From assembly GCA_039566865.1 (NCBI GenBank), contig CM076943.1:43470663-43534662 (forward strand): 64,000 nt of DNA, written 5' to 3'. The notes beneath the pieces were generated by a model. It was not told the origin of the DNA and ran no database searches. It was given only the letters and a program-made list of their open reading frames with translations. This document shows, piece after piece, positions 41,398-52,930 of this stretch. The translations under genes and the position numbers were made by a program. Position 1 is the stretch's first letter. Every line of letters begins with the position of its first letter. Source of the DNA: Aurelia coerulea. Lineage: Eukaryota; Cnidaria; Scyphozoa; Semaeostomeae; Ulmaridae.

Positions 41398-42785
41398 CTT
41401 CCCACAAAATCGGTGCATCATCGCCCATGATTTAATCAATCGTCAAACAATTTTTTGGGACATTCTGCACAAGAGTCTATGACAAGAGTCTATGACTTGA
41501 AACCTTTGGCAAGTATATCAAAGACCAAATAATTTCCCAGGTAAAGGTAATCTTTCGATTGGTTTTGAAATTAATAAATTTAGTTTTTTTAACTGCCTGA
41601 TTACTAGATTAATTTTTCTTTGGTCATTGAGCTTCCAGTATATCAACAAATGTCAGAAAGAAAATCAAACTATCTTTGTAGATTTGAATCATAGTGAAAA
41701 GTCTCATAATAATGGCAAGATTACAATATTGCTTGAAGAATATAGCTCAGAATAAGGATTTTTAATGTATCATTTTATCCCATTTAGTTGATGAAAACAA
41801 GCATTCTATCCTTTTAAAATATAGTTGGATTATTGACAACGGAGATAAAAAGAAAACGTTTTGATTTGTTTCAAAATCGAATCTAGGTGATTTTTAAACG
41901 GGATTGCTTTTCATTTGGACCTCAGGTATATAGACTGTAGAGACCATAATAAACCGACAAATGCAACATTAGACACTATAATATGCGGAAAGGAAACTAC
42001 TAGCTCAAACCTACGAGGCTACAAGGCTGCAAAGAGCCTGGTATATTGAAGGGTTAAAAAAGAGTACTCTTACCGTTCGTTCCCGTAAAATTTGCTGGCC
42101 AAATCATTCGGCGAAGTCTTCTGTTTCTCATGTGCTGTCTCATTCCGAACGCGAAAACCACTATAAGCAGAAAACTTGAAATGACTGCCGTTGCTTTAAA
42201 AATTGGCGATTTAAGAACGCTTCTTTCCTTGCCTACAACGCAAAGTAGATAGTTTCAAATTTCAATTGAAAAAAAGTATTCTGAAAGTGGATCCTCCGTT
42301 GCAGAAAATATTGCATAAACTCGATGGGCGCTGCATAATTTGTAGCATCATTTTAAACGAGGGCTTGATCGGAAATTCTTCTTTCTCTTTCTGTGATGTT
42401 GGCTATGGTCACACTACTGTATTTTCCCGTTGTAACATGAATTGCTTCACTTTCTTGCAATTTGTTTTTGTCGCCAGAAAGTACGGCAACATAACGGTAC
42501 AATGACACCCGGTCACACAATGATATGATTTATCATGTGACAACTACGCAAGGCTGTGATTGGTTCATTCTCCAAAATAACGCTGAAATATTGGTCGGGA
42601 CCTTGTTTTGCCCGTTGCTTTGCATGTGATAATTTTCTTATGGAATCAGCTCTCAGGACCAAAGTGCTGTAACAGCGTTGTATGTGAAAACCAAATGCAG
42701 TCACATATCACAGCGTAGTTAACCCGTTGTTTGCAAGGGATACAACGGGGTCAAAACGTCAAGTGTGACCGCAGCCGTTGTCTTT
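41398..42785. other. gene-free stretch
   Basis: I see no gene on either strand. A fragment near 41430-41472 (aatcgtcaaacaattttttg, gggacattctgca) resembles the end of the 39848-40592 MITE family. Confidence 0.45.
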
Positions 42786-42917
42786 GTGACATTGCATTAT
42801 TAGCCTTGTTTAAATGTTATATTGCGCATGCGCCAAAGTTTTTGTCTTGTCCGAAGCACGAGACTAGAAGATCGAGGATTGAAATAAAGCTTATTTGTAG
42901 TAGACTATTATTTTTTG

Positions 42918-43249
42918 CCCAGGGGGGCACTCAGTACATGCACATACGGGGAGGTAAGTCAGATATTTTTTGGGTCAGAATATTGCCAAAAGTGATATTT
43001 TGAGTCTAAATTAACTGAAATTATGGCAATGATATATTTGGGCAACAAATATAATTAAAATGATCGCTAGAGACAATCCTGTCCTCAATAATCTGCATTG
43101 TTTCAGGTACTTTTATGATCGTTTACAGGCCTCAATGTATGCAATGAGCTGATATTTTTGGGTTGCAATGAAACTAAATTGATATTTTTGGGTTGCTTGA
43201 AATTTCTCTGACTGACCACCCCACGCGGATGTGCTGAATGCCCCCTGGG
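42918..43249. mobile_element. hAT-like MITE, CCCAGGGGG ends (copy 1)
   Basis: It starts CCCAGGGGGGCACT and ends GCCCCCTGGG. The flanking 8-mers attttttg (42910-42917) and attttgtg (43250-43257) match at 7 of 8. The interior repeats gatatttttgggttgc. Confidence 0.6.
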
Positions 43250-43379
43250 ATTTTGTGTTATCTGCTGGAAAACTTTACATGATGTCAGATGAAAAAGCCA
43301 TCTTTGAATTGATGTGTAGCAAATGGAAGACTGCCTTGCTGATTTTTGTTTATGTTCAAACTGTACAGCGTCTCGACTT

Positions 43380-43800
43380 CCCAGGGGGTACTCCCCAACT
43401 TTCAACACAGTGGAGGGGGGTCTATTCCACTATTTCTTTGCTGACCCCTAAATATTAAGCCTAATGTTTTTGGGACCCCAAATATTGAGTCTAATGTTTT
43501 GGAGACCCCAAATATTGTTATTTATTTCTGGGGCCCCTAAAAGGTTTTCGAATGATCTCAATTTGAGCTTCTTGATCTTTCTCAGTTTTTGAATAATACC
43601 AAAAAATTATTTCATGATTTGCCACTTCAGGGCAAAATTGCAGGGTTCTTCCTTTCTTCAGATTTGTGGACCCCAAATATCCAACTCTTGTCCATGCTGT
43701 AATGTACAGACCCCAAATATTGATTGACATAAAATTTCGGACCCCAAATATTGGCACGGACAGTTATGATAGTCAATTAGTACCCTCCCCCCTCCCTGGG
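43380..43800. mobile_element. hAT-like MITE, CCCAGGGGG ends (copy 2)
   Basis: It starts CCCAGGGGGTACTCCC and ends CTCCCTGGG. Flanking 8-mers ctcgactt (43372-43379) and ctcgattt (43801-43808) match at 7 of 8. The interior has many accccaaatatt repeats. The intact relative near 31265 shows the uninterrupted site. Confidence 0.65.
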
Positions 43801-43846
43801 CTCGATTTACAGTGATGACAAATCCAGATCCACATGTGCCTGGGCT

Positions 43847-44167
43847 TAGTGGTGGATTTAGGGGGGCAATTGGGGGCCATCCCCCCCCCCCTTCACGATG
43901 AAAACTCAGCTTGGTGCTTCTTTTTTGGCGAGAAAAGCACCCCTAATCCTCACTCTAACGCACAATCTTTTAACTGTTTCGATTTGAATATGGGGGAAAC
44001 ATATAAATCAAGGCGTTATTTAGTAGCAAATCAAAGAATTTTTTTAAAGAGCGTCCAAAAAATTGTTCACGCGCCTTCGGCACGCTCACTTTCCATTATA
44101 TCTTTGGTGCCCTCTTTGCAAGTTGCCCCCCCCCCCCCCCTTCAACTTCGGGCTGGATCCACCCCTG
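43847..44167. mobile_element. hAT-like MITE, CAGTGGTGGAT-type ends
   Basis: It starts tagtggtggattta and ends CTGGATCCACCCCTG. Flanking 8-mers cctgggct (43839-43846) and gctgggct (44168-44175) match at 7 of 8. Poly-C runs lie near both ends. Confidence 0.6.
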
Positions 44168-44345
44168 GCTGGGCTAAGTGCCCCCCTGAAGGAGATAGAG
44201 CAACACCTTCGTTCATATCTAACGTGCCATTGCCCTCAAGACTACATTTATGAGGCAATTTATCAGAGAATGGGAAATAGTGGAAACGAATATAATCGAA
44301 TACATGATGCCAATGAGACCGTTACGAATTTGAAGTCTAAACCAA

Positions 44346-45504
44346 GGTCGCCTACCTTCCTTGTAGGTACTATGTTTATTCTCAGTACTGGAACTGTTTT
44401 CACAGAGTCTGTCCTGAGAAGGTCAAGATGATGTAAAGTAATTGTGTGGTTTCAAATTCTGGTTTTGATTTAATACGAGATCAACTGTTACATATACGAG
44501 ACGACCACAGGGAACCATAGTTATTAGTTTTATTGAGTATCTTTGGTGACCCTACATCTTGGAAGCTCTTAGGATTTGCTTTGACTCTAAAACTCCCGTC
44601 CAGTACACCACAGTGAGAGCCTTCTGTGCTTGATTACCAATAATTTGAATCATTGTGCCTTCATGTATTCGCGAGGTTATAAATTGGTACATAAAGTCAA
44701 GAAAGAATGTCTCGTTATCAAGGGCCCGCTTTGTCCAATTCTGGGGGGCCCGGGTGGTCTCAGCCACCTAGCCACCCGGGCCATTCCGCCCCTGCAGAGC
44801 AAATCTGGTCTGCAGTGTGCGCAATTCCATCTCAATAATGCTTCTCCAGGAAAGTACAATATGGTGAGTGTTGACGCTGAGCGCAGGCTGTTTCACAAGT
44901 GTCATAATAGTTGAGAAAAAAATTTGGTCACTTCTAGCAGCGTTTCTTCGTTTTTTGGCAGATGCAACAACTGTTTCTTACGATCACTTTTTTTGTAAAA
45001 AAAAAAATAAGTACGAGCGGAAATCTATCAATCACATTGCCCCATAAAAATGGGTAGCCATACAGTCCATTATTTCAATAGTCCATCAGTCCACAATTCG
45101 TGTTTTTAAAGCTTTCTTGACAATGTCCCTTTGATGCCATATTCTTGTTATGACAGGTATCTAATCAAAAGATTCGACCAAGAACAGCGTACAATATTCG
45201 TTGTGGTCTAGCATTGCAAAAAGACGCATTATTAAAGAGAAGAGGACTTTCTTGGATGAAGTTCAACGGGTATCATGCTTTATGTTATTCATAGTATTCA
45301 TGTTTTTTCTGCTTTCCTTCTGTGATCTATTTATGTGGTAAGTTTGAATCAAACTTCGAAGATCTTTGACCTTGCACACTCCCTTCAACAGAAAAGCCAA
45401 AACAAAATGGCGCCGAAGTTTGACTAAATAAAAAGTGTTTATCAAATAACAAATGTGAAAGTAAGCTGCGAGGAGGAAAACAGCAGCGAAAGCAAGGAAA
45501 TACG
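44346..45504. other. gene-free stretch with GC hairpin
   Basis: A hairpin gggcccgggtgg ... ccacccgggcc lies near 44746-44782. A minus-strand frame at 44552-44767 is unrecognised and unsupported. An A-run lies near 44997-45010. Confidence 0.4.
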
Positions 45505-46770
45505 TTTAATTGTTGTTGTATCATATTGTAAATGATATCGCATCAATGAAGGTGAAATGCTGGGACGTTTCTCTGGAAACGAAACTGGTGATTTTACAAA
45601 AGCAAAAGAAAGTAATAAAATAATTTATACTCGTGTGAGAATATCATCACTTGATAGACGGATGCTATATATTTTAGTTTTGGTTCTGATTTATGTGATG
45701 CTAAAGATTTGTCAGTAACAAACAATTGTTAAAGTAAGTATTTGGAGTTATGCATATTGGAAAAAGGCAGAAGGAAACCATGGAACAGTTGACAATTGTT
45801 TGGCACCCCTTCTCATTGTCTCACAAAATCGATGCCTTTCTCGTTGTAATCATCTTGATGCAGTTATTTCTTGCATTGTGAGGAGGGTATCTCCATTTTT
45901 TCAGTCAAGCATGAATAGTTGCTTTGGTTACCGCTACAGAAACAGACAACAACACATTCCACAAAAGAAGAGACGGATTTGCTCCGACTGTTATTTCCAG
46001 GTTGAATATTTGAATATGGCTATCTTGAAAACATGGAATGTGGAATACTGGAATAGAATACTGGAATAACATGGAATACTGGAATACCATAGAATATTAA
46101 TTGATAATCCATGGAATACTAATTGGTATTCCATGGAATACTAATTGGTATTCCATGGAATACTTTAATAGGTTTATATCCCAGACATCTTTTCTTTCCT
46201 TGATTGTTATGTCTTATCAAGCAATTATTCTCAATTAACTTTGTCGGAGTGGTAGCAATTATTCCTTTTATCAAGGAGATGCCACCATTGTAAAGACTAA
46301 GTTCATGTTATGAAATACTTGTCGATGATCAGATAACTTTGGTATCTCAACTTACACCAATAAATGTGTGACAGTACTTTCGACTCACTTGATGCGAAAG
46401 GTAGAAATTCTTCAGATCCTTTAATAGAAATTTCTAAGGATCATACAATAAAGCTCTTTCTCTGCCAATCAATTGCGTAATGTCTTTTCATCAGACCTGC
46501 ATACCTTCATCAATTAATTTGGAATACCAATTAGTATTCCATGGAATATCAATTAATATTCTATAGTATTCCAGTTTTCCAGTATCCCATGTCATTCCAG
46601 TATTCCATTCCAGTATTCCACATTCCATGTTTTCAAGATAGCCATTTGAATATTTGAATGGAATATTTAATATTCAATTTTGATCACTCTTTCGACCGAT
46701 TATTGCATTGAAATACCTTTTCACAGAGGTCTGAGTCGGCACCCTCCTTTTCTGGGAGATTGCGGATAAC
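45505..46770. repeat. dispersed repeat, copy B
   Basis: It is homologous to 1-720 in direct orientation and is interrupted by the palindromic insert at 46016-46645. Confidence 0.6.
46016..46645. mobile_element. 630-bp palindromic element with 14-bp target duplication
   Basis: Ends ATGGCTATCTTGAAAACATG and the reverse complement lead into arms of about 150 bp built from ggaatactggaat and ttccatggaatacta units. The exact direct repeat ttgaatatttgaat flanks it at 46002-46015 and 46646-46659. Copy A of the host repeat has a single such site. Confidence 0.7.
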
Positions 46771-46863
46771 GGCCATAGAAAGTCAGTAAGATCACAGCCA
46801 TTCCATTCTCCTATTCTTTGCATATTGTTCTTATCATCCAATCAAATGTTTGACAAATTGCCT

Positions 46864-47450
46864 TTAACCCTATCCACCTGCGAGGGAGGAGGGGGTGGAT
46901 TCCAGCCCCGCAACCAAACTTGTGTTCGCCAATGCTAGAATATGCAAAGCAGGATGCCAAGATTCCGCTACTTTGACTTTATTTCTATACTGTATCAAAT
47001 GATGAAAATTTCAAGATTCTAAATATAGCACCGTAACCATGGCAACAAACGTTTTACCGTGTAATCAACAAAATTTGTGAATTTCTTTTTAATTGTTGCA
47101 GATATTAAATCTAAAATATATGCCAGATTATGCCTACACATGTATTTGATCATATCCAACTCTATTTGAAACAAAAAGTTCAATTTAATGCCTCATTTCA
47201 TTGTTTCAATCATGTTGCTAATAATCATGATAATCATAACTTGATATCTTCTTATTGTCATAACAACAAGAACAATAGAGATAATTTGATTTAATCACGT
47301 GATGTTGATTTTTTGCATCCAATTCCATCCTTTTGCAAAGTTTAAAGATTATAGCTACTATAATAGTGAAGAAGAGGGGGGGGGGTGGATATGGAATCCA
47401 CCCCCCCCAGGTATTGACCGCTTCAAAAGTCCCAATTGAGATAGGGTTAA
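46864..47450. mobile_element. fold-back MITE, TTAACCCTATC ends
   Basis: ttaaccctatccacct at the left is matched inverted by gagatagggttaa at the right. Inner ggtggattcc and ggaatccaccccc are also inverted. The ends resemble the 2131-2857 element. Confidence 0.5.
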
Positions 47451-47654
47451 GTTGTTAGGTTGTTAGCCTTACATTGTGAACTGATAAATCAACAATGACA
47501 AGAGCAAGGAAGGTTTTCTAAACGGTTGTAGCTAAAGAAAATATGTAAATTAAAAGTAACTCTGCTTTCCGCTCTTGTTCTTTCTCCATTCATTTGGGGT
47601 AACCTATCTCAGACAAAATTGTATACCTTACAACGTTTTGAGGACCGAGCTTCG

Positions 47655-48150
47655 TCTATAATAAAATACAAGAATTAAAGATGAATGGCCAGGAAAGTGG
47701 TTAAAAGTTGAAGATCTCATCAAGTTTGACCAGGCAGTAATGATTTTCAAATTCAACAAAAAACTATGCCCACAAAGCTTGTGCAATAAATTTCAGCAAA
47801 GACGTGAGATCTCTTGTTATAATACCAGAAACTGTAGGTACATCTAAATCCCAAAGATGAACTTAGAAAAGATGGAAAAAGGCTTTCACTACACTTGTCT
47901 TAGCGTGTGTAATAACATTCCAATTGAAATTAGAGAACTCCCCTTGATCTATCAATTAAAAAAATCTAGGAAATTGTCTAGAGCCTGAAAACGAAAACAC
48001 GACTCCCTCGAAGAACAGCATCTAGACACATTTATTTATGTATATATTCTTAAATCAATCTACTATGTACATAATTATGTATTTACTTTGTAATTTATTT
48101 TTGTTGCTGAAAGGATTACGTGTATAAAGAATAGAAATGAAAGAAATGAC
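47655..48150 (+). pseudogene. LINE C-terminal relic with 3' UTR
   Basis: From about 47668 one frame reads KWLKVEDLIKFDQAV, MIFKFNKKLCPQSL and SCYNTRNC. After a break it continues as KGFHYTCLSVCNNIPIEIRE near 47880-47940. These are the closing pieces of a CR1/jockey-like LINE polyprotein. The downstream tttgtaatttatttttgttg and ttacgtgtataaag blocks look like its 3' UTR. A poly-C run follows at about 48150-48168. Frameshifts and stops make it a relic. Confidence 0.65.
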
Positions 48151-48539
48151 CCCCCCCCCCCCCCCCCCCGTGATCCCGTTAAATGACTATCAGAGTTGAC
48201 CTATCAAAAATCGCACTGTCTGGTTCCCTGTTTTCATCTCTTATAACAGTTGATTTGGTTTTACATGAACACCGGAATTTGAAACCATGCAAGTATTCTT
48301 GCATCGTCTTGAAAGGACACCAGTTGGTCTGTGTAAAGTGTTATGAAAACATGACTGCGAAGAAAAACACAATCCATACAATGCCCTTGAGTAGATTACA
48401 AAGTAAAGAGTAGAGTGTTAAGTGGATTAGAGGCTAGAGTAGGTAGTTGGGTAGAGCGATTCTTGAATGAACAGTGTGTACTTTCAAACACGCCATGTCA
48501 ATGAACAGATTGTATTCAGGAAAGGAAAGGTGTCCGCCC

Positions 48540-49600
48540 TTTGTATCACTGTGGGATTGAGTCCATGCTGTTAACATTAATATTTGATAGAAATAACGTA
48601 CTTCATGCTGTTTTATCGTTGATTATTTAAACAATTTATTAACCAATTCATTGTTCAAGTTGTTCATATTTTAATATTCCTTTAGATTCTCGCAAACTGT
48701 TAATTGGAGAAACTCTAAAGGATAGTTAAAAATGATTGATTAAGTAAATGAAATTATTAACAGTTAAAAATTTTAAAAATGAATTTAATTGTGTATGTGA
48801 GATATGATTAAAAATAGGGAAAAATGTATTATTCATAAAAATTGCAATGCGAAACTTTCTGATTTTCATTTGACTGGCCTATATCATCCTCCCAAATATT
48901 TTATCGAATGTTTTCCACACATCACCAACCTCATTCCCAGGGTGTTTTACGTCATAAGCTGATTGGGAAGCGGAATGAACACCCTTGTACGCTTCGATCG
49001 AATCTGTCCAAAATAGCAACATTTTTAATCTGTACGTAATCTGTCCAAAATAGCAACATTTGTCAACATTTCTTAGTGACAAAATTACATTGTTGTTATT
49101 CGAATGATTAGGAATTTTTCGAGAAGTGGTTTGTGTTTTTTTTTTATTGCTTTCCAATAGCCAATCGAATTGTTGAATGGCCTCTTGTGTCCAAGAGTAG
49201 ATGTAAAACAACGAACTCACTCTGGGATGAGATTGGTAAATGAATCAAATAAATGCCGAACATTAAACTGATCTGCGGTCTGCATTCCTGTGAAATTTAA
49301 CCCATGCTGTTACGATTAATTTTTGATAGAAATTTCACAGCATCATGCTGTTTTCTCGTTAATTAATTTATTAATTGATTTATTCATTCATTCTTCAAAT
49401 TTATTCAAGTTTTAATATTCATTTAGCGAACTGGAAATTGGGACACTCTAAAAGATTAATATATGATTCTTCATTAATCAAATTGAGTTACTGAAAGTTA
49501 AAGATTGAAAAAATGAATTAAACTGTAAAGATTTATACGCAACAAAATAAAAAGTAACGAAACAGTTATTGTGGACAAAAAATGTCATCAGAAACTTTTT
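48540..49600. repeat. pair of diverged direct repeats
   Basis: About 48540-48870 and 49265-49600 share blocks in the same order (ccatgctgtta, tttgatagaaat, catgctgtttt, agttttaatattc type). A short internal duplicate, ctgtccaaaatagcaacatt, occurs twice at about 49006-49060. No gene is supported. Confidence 0.45.
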
Positions 49601-50056
49601 TTATACCATGGCATTTCTAACTTTATATGTTTCACACTATGGCCTTGTGATTCTTAGCAATTCACGATTCCCCTTATTCGCGATGCGCGCAATGCATTGT
49701 GGTTTTGGTAGTCAAACCGCACGTGGGCCTAATCAAAACAAACAGAGATCACTACGAAAATCTCGCAAGTATGAAAACGAAACACAATTCAAATGAACGA
49801 TCTCAAGTTCTGTTTCTTCAACCTGACCCTAGTTTTTTCTAAACTCATGCACGGATACTGGGACCAACGTGGAAGGCGGTAAGGCCGGAGAAAAATTATT
49901 TGCAAGCAGAGAAACACCATGGAGAAGCGGAAGGCGCTGATGCTAGGCCTAACGTAGTCCTGGTAAAATACGGTCTGACTGGAGTGTTACTTTAAAGAAC
50001 ATGCCAAGGTTCTCCGAAGTACAGTTGAACGAAAAACTCATCACAACAGTTCAACC

Positions 50057-50266
50057 ATGCCTGACAACATTACCCAAAAAGCCTACCGTAACAAGTTGCA
50101 AGGGTACAAGCTTTGGAAGGAAGGTTACGTATCAAGTGTAATTGTGAAACCAAACGTTTCTGCAGGTAACCTGGAACTATTTTTGGTGAAGTCAAAAGTT
50201 TCTGCAGCGATGAAAAGTCAAAAGTATGATGTCTACATTTATTTTTTTATAAGAAACCGCTTCTAA
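50057..50266 (+). pseudogene. inverted partial copy of SWIM-type gene start
   Basis: This 69-residue frame in the left arm begins MPDNITQKAYRNKLQGYK and runs to KSQKYDVYIY. It is the mirror copy of the minus-strand frame at 51060-51251, which continues into a SWIM zinc-finger region. Here the homology stops at the arm boundary near 50233, so this copy can only make an N-terminal fragment. Confidence 0.55.
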
Positions 50267-50594
50267 GAAACAGTAGGTTCAATTTTTCGAAAGTTAAGAA
50301 ACAACCCTACCTGAATTTAAAATGCTAAGAAAATTTTGTCATTTGCAGTTTCAATTTCCTACCGCACTCAAAAATGTTTTGACACTGTACGGTTATAGCA
50401 ACCGTTTGGACATTATTTTGAGTGCGAGTGATGTTATTTACTTGTTTTGAGATCTTACTAAGTAATTTGGGAGCCCTCTTGACAAAGCTGAATTAAGTCT
50501 ACCCTTCCGCCATTAAAAATATAAGAAACACGTAAGAACTTATTGTCAGCAAAATGGGCCAAAAAATTAAGAAAATGCCTACCAGCCTCGGACC

Positions 50595-51251
50595 TTAGTT
50601 TCTTAAGAAAAATATGTGTATATGCAACTTGAACATGAAACTGCAGAGGTAAATTTTAATAGCGTGGTTGTTGCAAGCACATTGCTGTCGTACTGTATAC
50701 AGTCCTGGACTATTGTTATCAGATGACATTGTTTCTCTTGCAAAAAGAGGAGTGGCACAGTAACGTTCTCTACTGCCAGTCCAACTGGTCTCTTGCACTT
50801 TTTGAATTGGTCTCTGTAGTAGTCTGCTCTTTCAAACTCAAACTCTGTACATTTCACAGCTACAGCTATGTCAGTTTTCTTCCTGGAGCATTCCATTTTT
50901 GAAGGACTTATGTGTAACTGACATCTTCAGGAACATAAGTCCAAGATTAAAATATTCCAGGAAGTGTAAGCGCGTAAGCATGGCAGTAACATGCTTGCAG
51001 CAATCACCTTGTCGTGCTTTGCAGCTGCATTTGGTAAAATTTACCTCTCCATTGTCGTGTTAAAGATGCACATAAACATCATACTTCTGACTTTTCATCG
51101 CTGCAGAAACCTTTGACTTCACCAAAAATAGTTCCAGGTTACCTGCAGAAACGTTTGATTTCACCATTACACTTGATACATAGCCCTCCTTCCAAAGCTT
51201 GTATCCTTGCAACTTGTTACGGTAGGCTTTTTGGGTCATGTTGTCAGGCAT
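50595..51251 (-). pseudogene. SWIM zinc-finger / YqaJ-associated-like gene fragment
   Basis: On the minus strand the frame MPDNMTQKAYRNKLQGYK runs to KYDVYVHL, then a UAA. Past the stop the same frame continues HDNGEVNFTKCSCKARQGDC and then CKHVTAML, a CxC...CxH SWIM-type zinc finger. After about 200 bases and frame changes there is a further piece (FEFERADYYRDQFKKCKRPVG, then a separate frame with TGSRERYCATPLFARE). From memory this order resembles large cnidarian proteins with a SWIM finger ahead of a YqaJ-type nuclease; the nuclease itself is not present. Several stops show it is non-functional. Confidence 0.5.
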
Positions 51252-52109
51252 GGTTGAACTGTTGTGATGAGTTTTTCGTTCAACTGTACTTCGGAGAACC
51301 TTGGCATGTTCTTTAAAGTAACACTCCAGTCAGACCGTATTTTACCAGGACTACGTTAGGCCTAGCATCAGCGCCTTCCGCTTCTCCGTCGTGTTTCTCT
51401 GCTTGCAAATAATTTTTCTCCGGCCTTACCGCCTTCCACGTTGGTCCCAGTATCCGTGCATGAGTTTAGAAAAAACTAGGGTCAGGTTGAAGAAACAGAA
51501 CTTGAGATCGTTCATTTGAATTGCGTTTCGTTTTCATACTTGCGAGCTTTTCGTAGTGATCTCTGTTTGTTTCGATTAGGCCCACGTGCGGTTTGACTAC
51601 CAAAACCACAATGCATTGCGCGCATCGCGAATAAGGGGAATCGTGAATTAGGTTTATGTATACAATGCATGGATTTTAAGTAGATGCATGTCTCTAGATC
51701 AAATGCAATTTAGCGGATACAGGTTCCAAGGAAAACGGAGGTTGAATTGAATTATATTTTAAAAATTTATCGCTGATTGGCTAATTAAACAAAAGTAATA
51801 AATATCCTGTCATCTGATTGGATAATGCAAAATTCGATCGTGATTCGACTGATTCGCACTGGCAAATGGACGTCAAAATGTTTCAAACAAGGACTAAATC
51901 TGCAGCAAGAACCGGTAATCGATATATCCTTGCAGCTGATAATTTTCGGGGTCTACCGCCCCCAAAACCCCGCTAGTTCAATAATTATACTTCATTATAA
52001 GTACTGATGCGTTTTTCATCCAAAATCGGTAGAAAATTAAAACGCGGGGAACTGGTAAAAGTGTGTCCGCTAAAGTACAAACCAGCGTCCATGAGTTATA
52101 GCGTCCATG

Positions 52110-52144
52110 ATAATAATGTTAATAATACATTAATAATAATAATG

Positions 52145-52193
<49 letters not shown>

Positions 52194-52197
52194 TAAC

Positions 52198-52244
<47 letters not shown>

Positions 52245-52285
52245 TAACAATGATAATAGTTATAATAATAATAATAATTTCATCA
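52110..52285. repeat. (AAT)n microsatellite
   Basis: This is a run of AAT units with a few AAC interruptions. The RLE LINE fragment lies directly downstream of it. Confidence 0.9.
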
Positions 52286-52820
52286 TTAAAAATGATGAAA
52301 TTGAATTGTTATGGGACTTTTCGATGCAAACTGTAATGAGAATAGAGCATAACCAGCCAGATATTGTGGTCCTTAGATTAGAAACAGAAGGTGTGCCTCG
52401 TCATTGATGTTGCATGCCCGTGTGACACCAGAATCAAGAAAAAAGAGCAAGAAAAGATAGAGTACTATACTGACTTGAAATATGAAATTCTGAAATGTTG
52501 GAACAAAGAAGTTGACATGATCCTACCAATCATCATAAGGGCTTTGGGAACTGTGACAAAGAATTTGAGAAAAAACCTTGAAAAGCAAGACCTGCTCCTG
52601 GGGTAGATGCACTGCAGAAAACATGTCTTCTTGGCACAGCACGGATTATCTGGAAAGTCATTGATACGAAGTAAAGAGCAACGGTGAACAGCAAAGAAGG
52701 ACAGTAATAAGAAGAGAGACAGAAATGCTTCTCATCCTAGACCACGGGTAGTGGTTCGATGGGAAACGTAATTTTGACAATTGGCCGGTTGGTACATCAA
52801 TAACGTGTGAAATCAGCATC
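52286..52820 (+). pseudogene. 3' end of an RLE LINE (fragment 1)
   Basis: Coding traces run from about 52295: LLWDFSMQTV and NQPDIVVL, then after a frameshift CLVIDVACPCDTRIKKKEQE. This is the PD...(V/I)D restriction-like endonuclease core at the C-terminus of R2/R4-type LINEs. The frame ends at 52606 and a 3' UTR follows. It closes in a short ATA repeat near 52820. The upstream part is missing, so this is a 5'-truncated copy sitting beside (AAT)n. Confidence 0.7.
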
Positions 52821-52930
52821 ATAATAATAACTACTACTTGACCAAGATGCTAAGCAAAAAACTGCTCAAAAACTGGTGTGTTGCCGTATTCCCAGGAATG
52901 TATCTGCTAAAGCCCGTTTACTACTAACAA

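Larger units (their letters stand above)
42786..44345 (+). mobile_element. decayed K02A2.6-type Gypsy 5' end
   Basis: LTR-like sequence (attattagcc...cacgagact) at about 42797-42917 continues at 43258-43281 (tgctggaaaactttaca). Next come the primer-site region and leader (gatgaaaaagccatctttga, tgttcaaactgtacagcgtc), then gag start sequence at 44176-44345 matching 31330-31470. Three MITEs interrupt it at 42918-43249, 43380-43800 and 43847-44167. Downstream gag-pol is missing. Confidence 0.7.
49659..51649. mobile_element. 2-kb fold-back with ~575-bp arms
   Basis: Bases 49659-50233 are repeated in reverse complement at 51074-51649, nearly base for base. The outer tips are AATTCACGATTCCCC and its inverse. 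The loop is about 840 bp. The arms carry the start of a gene-like sequence (MPDN-TQKAYRNKLQGYK) in opposite orientations. I found no convincing target duplication. Confidence 0.75.

Noticed and set aside
44552..44767. 71-residue minus-strand frame
   Set aside because: I do not recognise it, it is short, and it lies in decayed repeat sequence.
52007..52336. Open frame rich in Ile
   Set aside because: It is a translation of the (AAT)n microsatellite.
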